NCBI GenBank assembly: GCA_023333565.1
Contig: JAJKFH010000425.1
Coordinates: 1-64,000, forward strand
Reading direction: 5' to 3'
DNA: 64,000 nt
Origin: Puffinus mauretanicus
Lineage: Eukaryota; Chordata; Aves; Procellariiformes; Procellariidae
Shown: positions 26,446 through 39,636 of the stretch, piece by piece
Position numbering within the stretch: the first letter of the stretch is position 1
How the letters are laid out: the number at the start of each line of letters is the position of its first letter
Translations under genes and position numbers: made by a program
Notes under the pieces: model-generated
What the model saw: only the letters and a program-made list of their open reading frames with translations
The model's database searches: none
Told to the model about the DNA's origin: nothing

Positions 26446-26930
26446 GGTCTCTCTTCTGCAGTAACTCTCAGTCAGAGGTTCCACTGGGTAGTGTAGCCCA
26501 GGTTAAGTTGATCTGATCCATTGATTTACCATTTTTCATTAGCTGAATCTGCTAATAGTCACATGTTGCTCCCCTGAGCTGCACCTGCAGGCAATGGCTG
26601 ACCCTGCTAGCAGCTCCTGCAAGTCATACCACGTCCCAGTAGCCACTTGCACATGCCGTGCTGCATGACATAGACGTACCCTAGTGCTGGGCTTTGTGAG
26701 ACAAGCTATTCCGGGTTAGTTAGCCTTGTTCATGTTAGCTAGCTCTTACTCTACACCTCACACTGTCCCCCACTACCTTTAACCACATTGCATATATTTT
26801 CCACAAGTTGCACCTCACAAGTTGCTCCTGTTAGCTGTGCGATCCCGCAACTGCAGCTCACGCTGCTCCTCATTCCTCTGTGCTCTAGTAAATGGCAGCA
26901 GATTGGCTAGCCCCACTTATCATTGTGTTT
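26446..26930. repeat. GC-richer block, probably CpG-decayed old repeat (family unknown)
   Basis: About 480 bp are clearly richer in G+C than either flank. Motifs recur inside it: GTTGCTCC and GTTGCACC several times, AGCTGCACC, AGCTCCTGC and TTAGCTAGC. CA and TG dinucleotides are frequent where CpG would be expected, and a few CpGs remain (for example GCGATCCCGCAAC near 26840). That pattern fits a formerly methylated, CpG-rich transposable element such as an old LTR. No long open frame is present and no family is recognised. Alternatives are a decayed CpG island or a conserved regulatory block. Confidence 0.4.
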
Positions 26931-27904
26931 AAGGATTAGAACTAAATGCAGGAAAACCTTAGAAAATGTTAAAGCAGCTCTTGCCATCTCCTACATTTTT
27001 GGGAAAACCATAAGCATATTCCTAAGTTTTTTTACAAATTCCATCCTTCATACCCCCATGTTGGAAGGTATTGCCAAAGTTTAACGTTCCTAGACATGCC
27101 ATGAACATGTAGAAAGTTGGCCAAGACTTTTGTTCAATCACAAACTTCTCACTTTTAAACAGAAATAGCCTTCAAGCCTAACAACAAACACAAGAAAAAC
27201 TTTTTTTTTTTTTAAATCCTTGCCCATTTTTTTCTCTCCCTCTAGTTCCATCAACAAATAACAAAGAACAATCCAGAAAAGTCTGGATTGCCTTCTCCTC
27301 TGAATATCTGGAAGGTAATAAGGAAACGATGGGGTTTTGCTTCCATTTTGGATTTTAACCATCAGGATTACATACACACTCACATAAACTCTCTCATCCA
27401 CACGCAGATACTCATAGATGTACACGCATATATAGAGACATAAATAGATTATTTAAGTTTTATCTGCAATTATTAGGCAAAGCAACATTAAACTTATCAA
27501 GGAAGTTTGAATTATTATCCTGGTATAACAATGTAGAATTCCTTGACTTTGGTCAGCTGCAAGACAGGAAATCTTCAATTAGGGACAAAATAATCATCTT
27601 TTGTCATCTAAAACTGGTTTATATCAGTTTTCATGCTGCAGGAATAATTATTCAGTACTGAGAGCCAAATGTCCAGTATTTAGCTGTATACATCCTCTTA
27701 TTTTTCAGAATATCTGTACTTAGTCATATTTTACCTCCAGTGAGGTCCAGAGGTCCATCTAAATTTATGTTAACTTTTATATCAATAGGGTTACTCAAAA
27801 TTCATAATGCTGACAGCTGAAAATCTAATTTGACCTTTGTGCTCAAAAAGTGTATTGAGAAAAATCACATCAAGATTCAGCTGAGAATATTGTGAGTAAA
27901 AAAG

Positions 27905-27921
27905 CATCATCATCATCATCA
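27905..27921 (+). repeat. (CAT)5 microsatellite
   Basis: Five perfect CAT units. No coding context. Confidence 0.8.
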
Positions 27922-30900
27922 CATGAAAAATAAGCCTTAAAATATAGCAGTCAGTAATGCCACGGATGATATCCCATAGAGCACAAAGACATACATAGAT
28001 GATTTAATGCACCACCTGTACTCTAAGAATAATTTTAATGGTTTGAATATTTTAAACTCTTTCCTCATTTTTGGCTTAGAACTGGTCAAATATTTATCTT
28101 GATATCCCCACCAGTTTAATTTCAAACAGATAGGTGACTTCTGTATTATAAATACAGTGAAAGATTTAGAAGAATTCCTAAAGACAAGTTTGCATTTTTT
28201 CTTCCAAACTTTCTTTATGCACAGTTCATCTTTCTGTTAGTTCCTAACAAATAAGTTAAAAATAGCAGCTGTCTTATCCTTCTTCTTTTACTGAGAAGCT
28301 GAAATAATGCACTTCTCATCCAAGATATAACCCTAAGAAAATATCCTGTTGAACAGAAAGTTTTTGTTAATATTGTCAATATATTGGAGGCAGTGTTAGC
28401 AAAATTGACTTCACAGTATCCCAGAGAAACTAAGATACACAATAAATATGAAGAAACACAATGTAGACAATATGGGCAGGAAAAATTGATAACAAACTAA
28501 AAGTATACTCTGTCTGATTAATGCTTTGGTTTTACCTGAAGTGGGATTTTTTTAGCGATTGAATGAAAGAATGGGGAAAGGACCACAGCTTGCTTTAAAT
28601 TCCAGCAAGTTTATTTTCCTGCATATTTATCTATGTTTTTAATTAAATGCAAACACACTTCTAACCAAAACATTATTTGAAATGTGAATTTGAAGTTCAG
28701 CACTTTGTTCTAAAACACTTTAAAAAAAAAATCTTAGAATTTATCTGTTTTCATTTTTTTTCCCTAAAACGAATTCTAAGTAGTTTTTTCTACTCTAGAG
28801 AAATTTTCTTAGTGAAAAAAAAAATTTTCTGGAAAAAAAAATTCTGCTTCTATTTCATTATTTGTGGCATCTCTTTAAGAAAAGTGATAATAGTGACTTC
28901 ATTCACATTTTCAAAGTTTGCTATCCTGTTCAACCCCTAATTCATTATTAATGCCACCAATACGCAATACAGAAAGGTCTTTTTAGAGATGTGGTTCTTA
29001 TTCAAGATCTTTGTTTAGGCCAGGTAAGAAATTGCAACTGACACTTTAGTTGGATTCCTTTTAAACTCCCCTTGTTTGTTCCAGCTCACCATGCTTATGA
29101 ATATTAGATCACAGCAGAACATTTCCCGAAAGAAGCTGGTAGATGTCCCCACCATTAGATTTGCTCCTTCATTCCCCTTCATGTATAAGGATATCCATTA
29201 CATGTATAAGGTCTGTTAGAACATTGCTAACACATTTGAAGGAGTCCTGATCAGTGATCAGCTCTGAATGTGAACTTTGCTGATTATTTAATGCATTGTT
29301 ATGTAACAATATTTGCTGAATTTGAGCAAAAGATAGAAAGGAGAATAACATATTCAGAATTCTTTCCTGGGAATTTTGATTACCAATTGTGAATTAAACT
29401 GTGAATAGCCATGCTTCAAGGAAAACAAAACCAGTCTTTCTCATGAGGCTTAAAGTAGCAAAAATCAGTTGTAGAGATAAGAATAAGAAATAAGTAGTTT
29501 GGTTAATGGTTTTGAATACAAAAGACTGAAGTTTTTCAAATTGTCAAGGAATTCCTCTGCAACCCTTTCCTAAAAGAGGATGAAAAATCCAGATGGTAGT
29601 CTTGTCACTTTACTGGGTCATTTGTAAGAGATTCAAAGGTTTGTTCATTCAAAACCACAAAAGATAGTAGAAAACAAGAAACAAGGATGAGAAAAACGGT
29701 TTGAGAAGTGACAGTGAATCAAAATCTCTAAAAAAAATTATTCCTGAGACAAACTAAAGATAAAAAGAGTCAATGAAAACTGCTGTAAGAGTAACCAAGA
29801 ACTCCAATACACACATATTTTAATTCAGTTCTTAAAGGGTTAAGTGAAAGAATCAGACATAGCTGCAAGACTTTGAATATTTAACCTATTTGAGGCATAA
29901 TTTATGGAATGGAAGCTTGGAGTTTGAAATATATATACTATTTGTGGATGCAAACTGTTTTAATATTTTGTGTTATATAAAATTGTAAATGTAAATGACA
30001 TTAATAGCAAGTATGAAAGTCATCTTAGTTTTTCATTATTAAATAAATGTTATAATAAATAACGTCAGGACATAGACTTATGGTTGACCTTTTTTAAAAT
30101 CTCTTAAGTAACAATTTCTGCTGTTCATAGTCATGCCAAATAGCCCTACACATCATGCTTATATTCAGTGAATCTGAAATGTATAAGGTAATACTTAGCA
30201 TATATAGAGATGACAGAAAATAATAGTTACTTAGTTTGTGGTTTAACAATTTTTATCTTGCCACTTGCAGTTGTTTATTTCTCAAAGAGCATTTTCTTGC
30301 TTTTCTTTTTCCTCCAACCTTCTCTTTTATCTCTAATTTCCATAAGACGCAAGAAAAGGAAAAAAAAGCACTGGTTTTGCATAGCCTTAGTCATGTAGAA
30401 ATTGCAATAATATCAGTCATATCCGACAAACGATTGAAGTAGTAACATCCCAAGTACCTGCCCAGAAGATAAATCTCATCATCACAAAACTGTGAAGTGT
30501 GTTTGAGGCATATACGGCATTTAAGATATTCATGGGGGTGATTTAATCTAAATCTCATTTAGACATTGTGACCATGGTTTTCTTGGTTTTCGTTTCCCGT
30601 AATCTACAGTTCTTACTTACTGCTAGAGCTCTTGATGAGTAAAATCTTTGAACTGCAAGCACTGCTGTTTTGCTTTGTTGAACAAGAAGCCCTACTTAAA
30701 AAGGCCAAAATTCCAAAAGCATATAAATGCCAATCAATGCTTTTCATATGTATTAATATTTCATGGCAAACGACCAGACTGATAATGCCTTACTTCCGTT
30801 GTATAGCACTAAATCATGACTAGTTTCATTGAAACAAGTGAGAAATTTCCTGTGAGTAATCCTTTGCCGACAAGGGCAAAAGAATAAGCAAGGGGTTCAA

Positions 30901-33559
30901 AAAGTTGTCCAGAAGGTTTTTCTGCCAATTAAATTGTATATGATATTGCAAATAAGGTTTCAAGGTAATTAAGGGAAAATGAAGATGGATTTCCTTGATT
31001 TAGCTACTAGACTTATTCTCAAATGCTGTGACTGTCACTCAAGAGGGAAAATCACTTTTCAGTGGTGTCTGCTGCATTATGAGTTGATGACTTCTAGTTT
31101 TTATGTCCTTGTTTACTATCTCCTTGACATAGCATTTAATAGGAGTACAAAGCTCTCCACTTTCCATTTAGAATGTGATAGGATTCACAGAAAAAGGCAA
31201 ACAAATCTAGTTTCCTCTAAAGTGATATGGGTGTAGGTTTGCTATTTTGACCACAGGGAACTCAGTCTGGCTTTACAGTAGAGTAATCGGGACACAGGGT
31301 TGCGTTCTGTGTCTTAACATAAAGTGGCATAGTATGTCTCCTGAAGCCAAAGAATAACACTTATTCCTTAATATTTCTCAGTAGGTTTTCAATCTGAATG
31401 CTTCCTTGTGTTTCTGTGCAAGCTTTCATCTCCAAAGGACTATAGCTAAAAGATCAAAGCAATCATACTTTAGAAGTTAGCTAAAAAACCTTGTACTCAC
31501 TCATTAAACAGTGTTTAAAAATAGATATTTTCTTTTATAAATATAATGGAGTTTTAGAGCCTGAAGAATCAATTCTACATCAAAGCATCAATGTTATGAT
31601 AAATATAGAAAACATTTTTGTCCTTTCTAACAAAACTTAGAAAGATTTGAAACATATTAAAACAATCGTCCATAACAAACATTTTATTCTGAACTCTCAA
31701 AGAATTAGATTCAAATCACACAAAATAAATTTTTATATTTTATATTCATAAAGGGATGAGCCAGGTCAAAACCACACTGTAGCCATCAGCTGGCAGCACT
31801 TTATCTGATTGACAACAGGATAAGACACTGCTGAGCTTTACCATACATAGTTTATGATAATGGAGATTCATCTTAATTCTAACTTTTTCCCTATGAGTGT
31901 CAAAGTAATCAGCCTTACATGTCTCATGTCTCAGGTACATAAACGATTCACCTTGGTTTGACAAATTAATACATTTCACCTGTGTGATGGTATACTTTGT
32001 GTGTACAGGCAAAGCAGTTTAACATAGAAAACCTTTTGTTGCAGTCTCCCTGTTCAATTATAATCTATGCTTTAGGTCCCACATAACTTTGTGCATAAGT
32101 GCATGGGTTTTATACTCCTGAAGGTAAATTTTCACTAAAGATATTTTCACCAGTGACTCACGTATTCTGGTGAACCAGTTACAATATAGCATAGGTTATA
32201 AAAATAAAAACAACAGGATTTGTTCCATTCACAATGGCTTTATTTATTAGAACCACATATATCATCTATTTGGGGAAAAATTCCAAATCAACAAAAAGAG
32301 AGTATTTCTTAATTCCTGATGATACATTTCAAAATCTGCCTATGCAGACAGTCAAAAAAACCCTTGTCACAGACTGTGAAGATCATTGATTATGAAAGAA
32401 TATGACTATTCTCTTCCAACTCATGTGTTTTTTATGCACTTTATTATTAGACTCTAGACCTGAAGTACTGAGGGAAATAAAAAACATTGACATTTCACTT
32501 ATATTGTTTCAGACAGTGCACACATTCTGGAAAACACACAAACTATTACATTAACTGGGATTTGCAATGTGATCCTAAAGTCTTATACTAGAAAATAATT
32601 TCTTAAAAGAAGAGGGTTGTGTTGTCTCCCCACCCTCCTCACCGCCCCCGTGAAAATAAATAGAGTTTTCAAAGAAAAATGCCTGCTGTTTATTCTCTTT
32701 TAAATTGGCCCAGTTTGACTCCTACATCTGCTCCTGTACCGTCGTAAAATGTGTCTGTTCTATCAGTGGCTGATGCTGATTCCAAAATTTGATATATTAG
32801 GTAAAATAGTTATAAGTTCTTTCATAAGGAAAACTTAAACAGATTTTTGTAATCCTTATCCAGTTTCAGGATGTCACTAGGTGAAAGTTACTACCTGGTG
32901 AGAGAGCTTTCAATCAATTCAGCAGTTGCTCTAATCATTTTTGCCGAAAATACAGAGTGAAGATGCTATGGAGTATCTGATCAGTGAGAAAGCACGGGAG
33001 GAGATGCTAACCACAGATAAAATCACAAAAATATATAACTATATGGCATTGTTACCATTGATCTCTACTCACAAAAAGTGGTTTAGGGTATGTGAAAGAG
33101 TGTAAGTGGTATAGTAACTTTCAAAATGTTTACTGCTATCCTCAACCACCAAGGTTGAAACGGCATTCCTTCTTTCCTTAGCCTGTTGAGATCAGAAAAT
33201 AATTGTTGTTATGACTATGAATCACAACCAAGTTACTGTCCTAGAAATGAGTTTACTTAATCCCCTTTTTCATATCCTTGCCCCCAGCTGCATGGATATA
33301 TTAGTAAACACTTACATCATGGATACTAAAAATAGTTCTTTCCTGTTATGATTTAGATCACAATCTACAATTTGCTATTTCTAATTTTTTTTTTGAATTC
33401 TGAAAGAATGAGTTAAAATTTAAAAAGTCTTGAAAGTTGTGATTCAAATCTGTGATTTAAAAGGCCAATGACTAAAACCTTTTATTTTCTCATGAGATAT
33501 GAAATAAATTACAATAATGTTATATATTATAAAATTAATAATTAATTTCCTATAAAGTT

Positions 33560-33667
33560 ACTATACAAATGCACATGTAAGCATACATGTGGGCACATGT
33601 ATATAAGTGTGATTTATATGCAGTGTAAAATATATACCATATAACTATATAAATATGTAAGTATATA
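33560..33667. repeat. CATG/TATA-rich low-complexity stretch
   Basis: Repeated ACATGT, GCACATG and TATATA steps over about 100 bp. AT-rich low complexity without a perfect unit. Confidence 0.45.
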
Positions 33668-34219
33668 GTGTTTTGTTTATTTTAACATTAAAAATTCAAA
33701 AGCCATACTGAACTGCATGGAAAGTTCCTAGATTCTGACATGCTTTTTTGTCTCCTTGAATAAATCTCCTTAGCTCCCGAAAATGATACAATTGTTTATT
33801 AACAGTAGCCTAAATTCGTAGGGGCACAGAATTACAATTGAAATGTTCTTTATATCACCTAGATTTCATGTACTCTAGAAACAGAAGCCAGTCTTTATTA
33901 CTAAAGTTTTGCATAAGCAAAGTCTTGTGTCCTTGCTTATGCCCATTGACCTCACTGTGGCTCCCCTACAAACACAGATCCATCTCCTTTAGGTTCAGTA
34001 AAGGATTGAGCATTATATTTTCAATTGTGAAGTTACAACAAATGCTTACTGGACTTAGTGAAATCCAGATGGTGTGTAGAATAAAGTACTAGTCACCACA
34101 TGTCATGTCAGGATGACAACACCTAGCTGTATATGCAGCAGTCAGTACAGAAGGTACCTGGAGCAGTGGAAAGCTTTAAAAACACCCCCTCCCAAACACA
34201 TTATAAACAGAGCAAACAG

Positions 34220-34247
34220 ATATTTTTATATATAGATATAAAAATAT
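34220..34247. repeat. AT-only inverted repeat, 12-bp arms
   Basis: The arm ATATTTTTATAT (34220-34231) is perfectly complementary to ATATAAAAATAT (34236-34247) across a 4-nt spacer. It lies in a longer AT-rich microsatellite (34219-34272). It could extrude as a cruciform, but such AT palindromes are common by chance in this composition. Confidence 0.6.
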
Positions 34248-34272
34248 ATATAAATATGTGTTATTTATATAT

Positions 34273-37200
34273 GAATGTTATTTTGTGGTTTTGAGCGGAA
34301 AAAAAAAGACAAAACAGTCTGATGCCTCTCTGAAACATCTTTTTCTTAATTCTTTTTACATTTGATCCTGTACTGTTGAGTGACAGATTAATAACTTTTC
34401 AATAGTTTAAAATTTTGATATCAATATTTTCTGAACCAACTAAAGAGCTTTCTGACATTTTTAGCTATACATACTCTTATATCTGTTAAAGGTTACGGTT
34501 TTTTGGTTTAGATTTAAATAATATTAAAAATAAATATACTAACGTGAAACTTTATTGATTTTTTGTTTCCTTATAAAATAGCTGCGTAGAATTTCTAAAG
34601 CATGATTCTAATAAGATATTTTCTTACTATCCAGAGACAAATACAGATAGCTCAGTTAAAGCATTATCTGACAATAATACTGACACCATACACGTCTTTC
34701 ACAGAATTTGTTTTGTTTAGAGACTCTTATGCTCTTAGAAATTTTATCATGTAAGAACAGTTAGCCTTTTAGATGATGAAACTTCTGTTAGCAAGGATTT
34801 TGCAAGACTGTGGGATGCACATTTTGTAACAAAAACATTTGGTTAATCTGCTTTAACCACTGGTGAGCACTCCAGTGCTCACCACAAAAAACTGCCATTT
34901 TGATGGTAGTCCCTAGACGCATGTTAAGGTTAAATAGTGATAGAAGGGTGCTAAAGGAAGGCTTATCAGGTTACCGTACATCAGAACTGTGATAAAGTTC
35001 CCTCAGGAAACTATCAAATGGAACAAGGGTCTATTCAGAAATGTTTGACAGAAGACATACCATTACAGTGGGACCTGTCTAATTGACAGCACGGCTTAAG
35101 TGTGGAATTTCTGCTACGCAGAACCTGGTGACTGCCTTGACTCCTGCAGTCTGTGCTGAGTTCAGGCTATTTCAAGGTCAATTTTGTGAGTTAACCAAAC
35201 CTGGGAATCTGTATAAGCAGGCAGGAAATCTTGCAACAACAAACTTCCTTATCTTTTTTTAGCTATCCGACCCCATCAGAAAAAAATGTGAAGTTCATAA
35301 ATGATGAAGTGTAATGCCTCTCTGAACCTCAGTAATGTTTTGGTTTGAAAATTATTTACACTAGACTGACTTACCATCACTCTTCCTAATTTTGAGGCAG
35401 GTCCTCAGCGCTCTCAGAAGTTCTCAGGATCACTTCATCTTCAAAGTGATTCATAGAAGGAGAAGACCCAGCCTGCTGGACACAGGCAGGAGCCATCTAT
35501 TTGAATGACCTTTGATTGTTGTGTTTTCTGTTTAGCTGTCCCATTTCTGATGGTATATGCCCTTACAGAGCTCTGTTGTCATTGTCTAGAATCTTAGGTT
35601 TGTTAGAAGTTGCAGAGAGGTAAATGGAGCAAATTTTAAGATAAGTTACATCATTCATTCTTGTTTAAAAGACCTGAGTAAAAGAAGGGTCATTAATATT
35701 GAGAATGTCTTATTTCTGCTCTGACATGTCCCTCTGAAAATCCCCATGTGAGGACAGACAGGGCATTACAATGAGCTGAGAAGAGAAGCCACAGCACTGG
35801 TTCCATTCCAGGGACATGGGGACTGTATCATTTACAGAGAAGACATATTCCCATAAGCCATCCCATAATAACCTTTGTGTAAGAAAATGACTATTTGAGA
35901 ATTGCACAGAGCAGGAAAAAAAAATGGCTGGAAAGAAATAAATGCAGGACTGAAAAACTTAGGTTTTGAGGTGTTCAGCTACAAAAAAAAAAATGCTGGA
36001 CCACTCATTAATTCTCTGACTTGGTTTTGGATATCCTGACTTCCCAAATGACCTTGTGATCTTCCTTGAAAGATAAATATCGAATGATTTAGGCATCTAA
36101 ATATGCAAAGAGTTTGAATAGAATCAGAATAGAATATTGCTTTTTTTCCTTCCAGGCATGTATTTACTACTTGCAGTAAAAAAATCTATAAAAAGTGTTC
36201 AGTAGAGCCTATAACATGCTGGTGGCCATCTTGAAAACATTTATGAACAGCAAAACCTGTTCCATTTAATCAGGCAGTTAACATTAAATCAAAACATTAT
36301 TTGCCCAGACAGTGCAAACCTGCAGTTGAGGAAGATTAACTGAAAGAAAGCACAGGTCACAAAAAACAGTGGAACTTCTCACATGAGGGAGAAAAATTGG
36401 AGGCTTTGGCAAAAGAATTTCACTTAAACAATGGTGCTAGCTCAAGAGGCAAGCAAGAATTAATGAGGAAAAGAAGTGTTTCTTAAAAAAAAAATGTATA
36501 TCTTTGGTACAGGAGCGAGTGAACTGAGTAGTTGAAAGGGTGCAGATAACGGTAATTATGAGTGTAATGCAGTGCGTTCTGGAATGCTGTCCTTCTGCAC
36601 GTATCCATCTACCCAGGAAATAACAAATTGCTAAACAGCTGTTAGAGGAAAACTGACATGAGGATTCTGAACTGAGCTAGAAAGCCTCTTAAAAACTTAA
36701 TCTGTGAAAAAGACTGGAAAGATGAAAAGTACACATGTACTATTGCACAAGTATAGCTTTATAGATAATTTGACCCAGTATTTGTGCTTAGAATCTTCTT
36801 TCCATTGCATCATCTCAAATATGATAAAAGCCAGATACAGCTATGAAATGAAATGGTTAGGAACATTTTTACCACAGAAGGGAAAAAAGATTTGAAACAC
36901 CAACTGTTTTGTGGATTTTCTTGAATGTTTTCTGCGTTGTAAATTCCTTAAAGTCATGCCAGCTTTCACAGTCTACTACTTTTTGTTTACAGATACTCTC
37001 TTACACATCATTAGAATTCCTTAGATGTACCTTGACTTAGAATACCACTGAGAAATCTGTTGTTTTGTAGTACATGTTCTGCATTTGTTCAAACAGGTTT
37101 TAATGTTGTTATTAGTACTTTAATTGCATAAAGAAGTAAGTATAAGTATACAGTTCATTAGTTACCATAGTTAACTCCACTTTCTTTTTTATCTAGTTTG

Positions 37201-39572
37201 ATAAAAGGATAAAATGGGACAGCGTTTCATTTTCCATTGAAAAAGTTTTTTTCTACATGAGAAGCGGAGTAAATTGTTTGCATCTATTTTTAGGTAAGTG
37301 TTGGGAATGGTTTGACTCCACTCAAAACTCTGAGTGAGTTTATTTGAGTTTTCAAGTTGAGACAGGCTCTATTGTTTGTTTTTGACCATAAAAAATGAAA
37401 TATGTGCATGTTACAATAGAGTAGCAACTTAAACAAAAGCTCAACATTTATGTTCAGGTTTTGTTTCAGACAGTCTTCATAACTCTCTTACCAGTATAAT
37501 CAATCAAAGTGAAACAGACTGGAAAGGTAAAGTTCTAAATTGTTGCACAATCTTATATGTGTGTTAACGTGTAACTTTCTTCTTTTGTTTAATTGATTTT
37601 AGTTTCTTTCTTGAAATACTAAATTAGCTGATGTTTTCTGCCCATAGAAGAAGAAGAGAATATAGCATGAATCTGCAAAAAAAAAAAAAGTTTTTGATTA
37701 AACAACAAGGTTTGAAGAAATTCTATGCTAACATTGGAGTTTACAGCAAGATATTTCTAACTTTTTTAATGTTAAGATCCAAGTATTTTTAAGTACACTA
37801 AAATTTCACTGACTATCATCTTAAATTGGCTCAATTGATATCAGTATCTGTCATGTACAAAGAAAGGATAATAGACAGGAAGACAATTTAAGATTAGTCT
37901 GCTAAAATTTCGCTCTGAATTTGAGCACTGAGAACATTTTCTGAAAGAAATACAGCTATATATATTCATGATTTACAATAACCACATATTAAAGAGAAAC
38001 AAGAATATTCTCTTTTCTCCAGTGTGTTAGACATCAGCACCGTTAAAGTAGGAATATCTCCATCAGCAGAGCCCTAGTGGTAAAAAACAGAAGAGAAAGG
38101 AAAATTGACACTAGTGTCTAAAATCAATTTGGTTAACATTGGATATTTCAAAAAAAGTTTTGATAAAAATATAATTACATGAAGCTTTAGCAGTTTTGTG
38201 ATAAACTTACATTATTTTTGAATGTTATTATGTTAGGATGACACTGTTGTTAATAATAGTAAAGCTTTGCCATTCTAATTTTTTTTGCCATACTACCCAA
38301 GAAATCTGTACAACTTTAAGAGTATTCAACAAAATTATTGACTCATTCTGCCTTCAGAGGATTATCTGTTCCCCACTGATGTCAGCTTTTGAAATGTGTA
38401 TGTTCTGGAGCCAGAATTTGGTAGTTATTAGTTTAATATCTCAACAGCAATGGGAGTGACAGATATGTGGGGATCATTTCACTGACTGCCAAAGTGCACC
38501 CACCTCTTGGAGAAAAGTTATTCCAGTGTAAACAGTTTTGATGTTGCCAACTTGCACAATATTTGATATTTTCTCAGCGGCCCAGCTGTTCTCTAAGCTT
38601 TACATATGCAGATACAACTTTTATTTGGAGAAGAAAATTTTTTTACTAACTGGGTGTGGGGGGGGTAGGATGAAGCTTGAAGCACTGAAGTTTTTTAGCC
38701 ACACAACTACTTATAAAAAAAACACGCATTCTTTAATTTTTTCATTATTTAGATTTATAATCTGGGGGGGAGGAAAAACTTGTGCAGGGGACTTAGGAGA
38801 CCTGTACTATGTCTTTTAAGTTCTTCTTATTGAGACTACTATGCTTTAGGAAGAATAAGCAAACGTGGCATGCTTTCACACTCCAGAGAAGCCATTGCAA
38901 TCCTAGTTGCATAAAGACATTCAGGTTTTTTTTTCTACTAGAGAGCAAAGCTATCTTTCTCTCACAAATAAGCAGTGGAAATCTCCATTCTACAGAAATA
39001 ACTCCATGTTAGGTATTTTCTATGCTTTAATGAACTTTAGTTAACAATTAGCATACAGAGAAAGAATCCCCAAAGTTTTGTTCATGCTGGAACTCTTAAC
39101 AGATAAGACATCAGCCTCAGAACAACATTACAAAATTTACATGAACTGTGTTTCTTTTTTGTCTAACAATTATAAGGTCATATATTACCTATACAAAGCT
39201 ACTTTAAAAAATCAACATATTTTCTTAATTTACTCAAAGGCAGGATATTCACAGCTAAATTTCCTTGCTAACAATTTGAGACAGCATGGGTTCAAAATAA
39301 GTTATCACAATATAAATGGTTTAATGAAAGTTTCCAATGGTCACCTCTGAATTCAACTTGGATTTAGCTGAGAAGGTTTTCTCACAACTCTGTGTGCTTC
39401 CAAGGAGAGATGTTAATCCTTAGGAATGCTAGAGAATCACTGGGTAAACTGATAATAGTACATTTTTATGATTCTGTCAAGTATAGCCACAATTAAAAAG
39501 TCCCTTTGTGGACTGAACACAAAGGCTTTGCAAGCCGCCAGTGGTCTATGGGCTGTGATACAGAGAATCTTA
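34273..39572. other. AT-rich non-coding DNA
   Basis: There are no genes. A perfect short hairpin is at 34861-34884 (listed separately). The longest frames, 38538-38819 and 39078-39350 on the plus strand, are unrecognised and rich in F, I, K and Y, as expected from AT-rich DNA. G runs occur near 38657-38668 and 38763-38770. Confidence 0.65.
34861..34884. repeat. Perfect 11-bp-arm inverted repeat
   Basis: TGGTGAGCACT (34861-34871) and AGTGCTCACCA (34874-34884) are perfectly complementary, separated by two C residues. The GC content of the arms is higher than the surroundings, so chance is less likely than for AT palindromes. The loop is too short for a stable RNA hairpin of pre-miRNA type. A dimeric protein-binding site or random inverted repeat are both possible. 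Confidence 0.6.
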
Positions 39573-39636
39573 AGCTGGTGGATATTGACGTAGTCCTATT
39601 AAAGTCAATGGCATTAACACCTCTTTTATACCAGCT
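39573..39636. mobile_element. Fragment of palindromic amniote repeat
   Basis: The 7-mer AGCTGGT (39573-39579) pairs with ACCAGCT (39630-39636). Between them is the core AAAGTCAATGGCATTAACAC, which is characteristic of old short palindromic repeats in birds and reptiles. The flanking phrase AATCTGGCCTGTG also resembles a repeat terminus. It has no coding capacity. Related in style to the element at 15911-16038, but the family is uncertain. Confidence 0.4.

Larger units (their letters stand above)
26931..34200. other. AT-rich unique non-coding DNA
   Basis: There are no genes or recognisable transposons. A short CAT microsatellite is at 27905-27921. At 29179-29211 the 11-mer CATGTATAAGG is repeated 21 bp apart, close to a small odd palindrome CTGATCAGTGATCAG near 29247. 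Open frames of 60-88 codons are translations of AT-rich sequence. Confidence 0.65.

Noticed and set aside
34220..34247. AT cruciform as a replication origin or MAR
   Set aside because: AT-only palindromes are expected in this composition and no other evidence supports a functional site.
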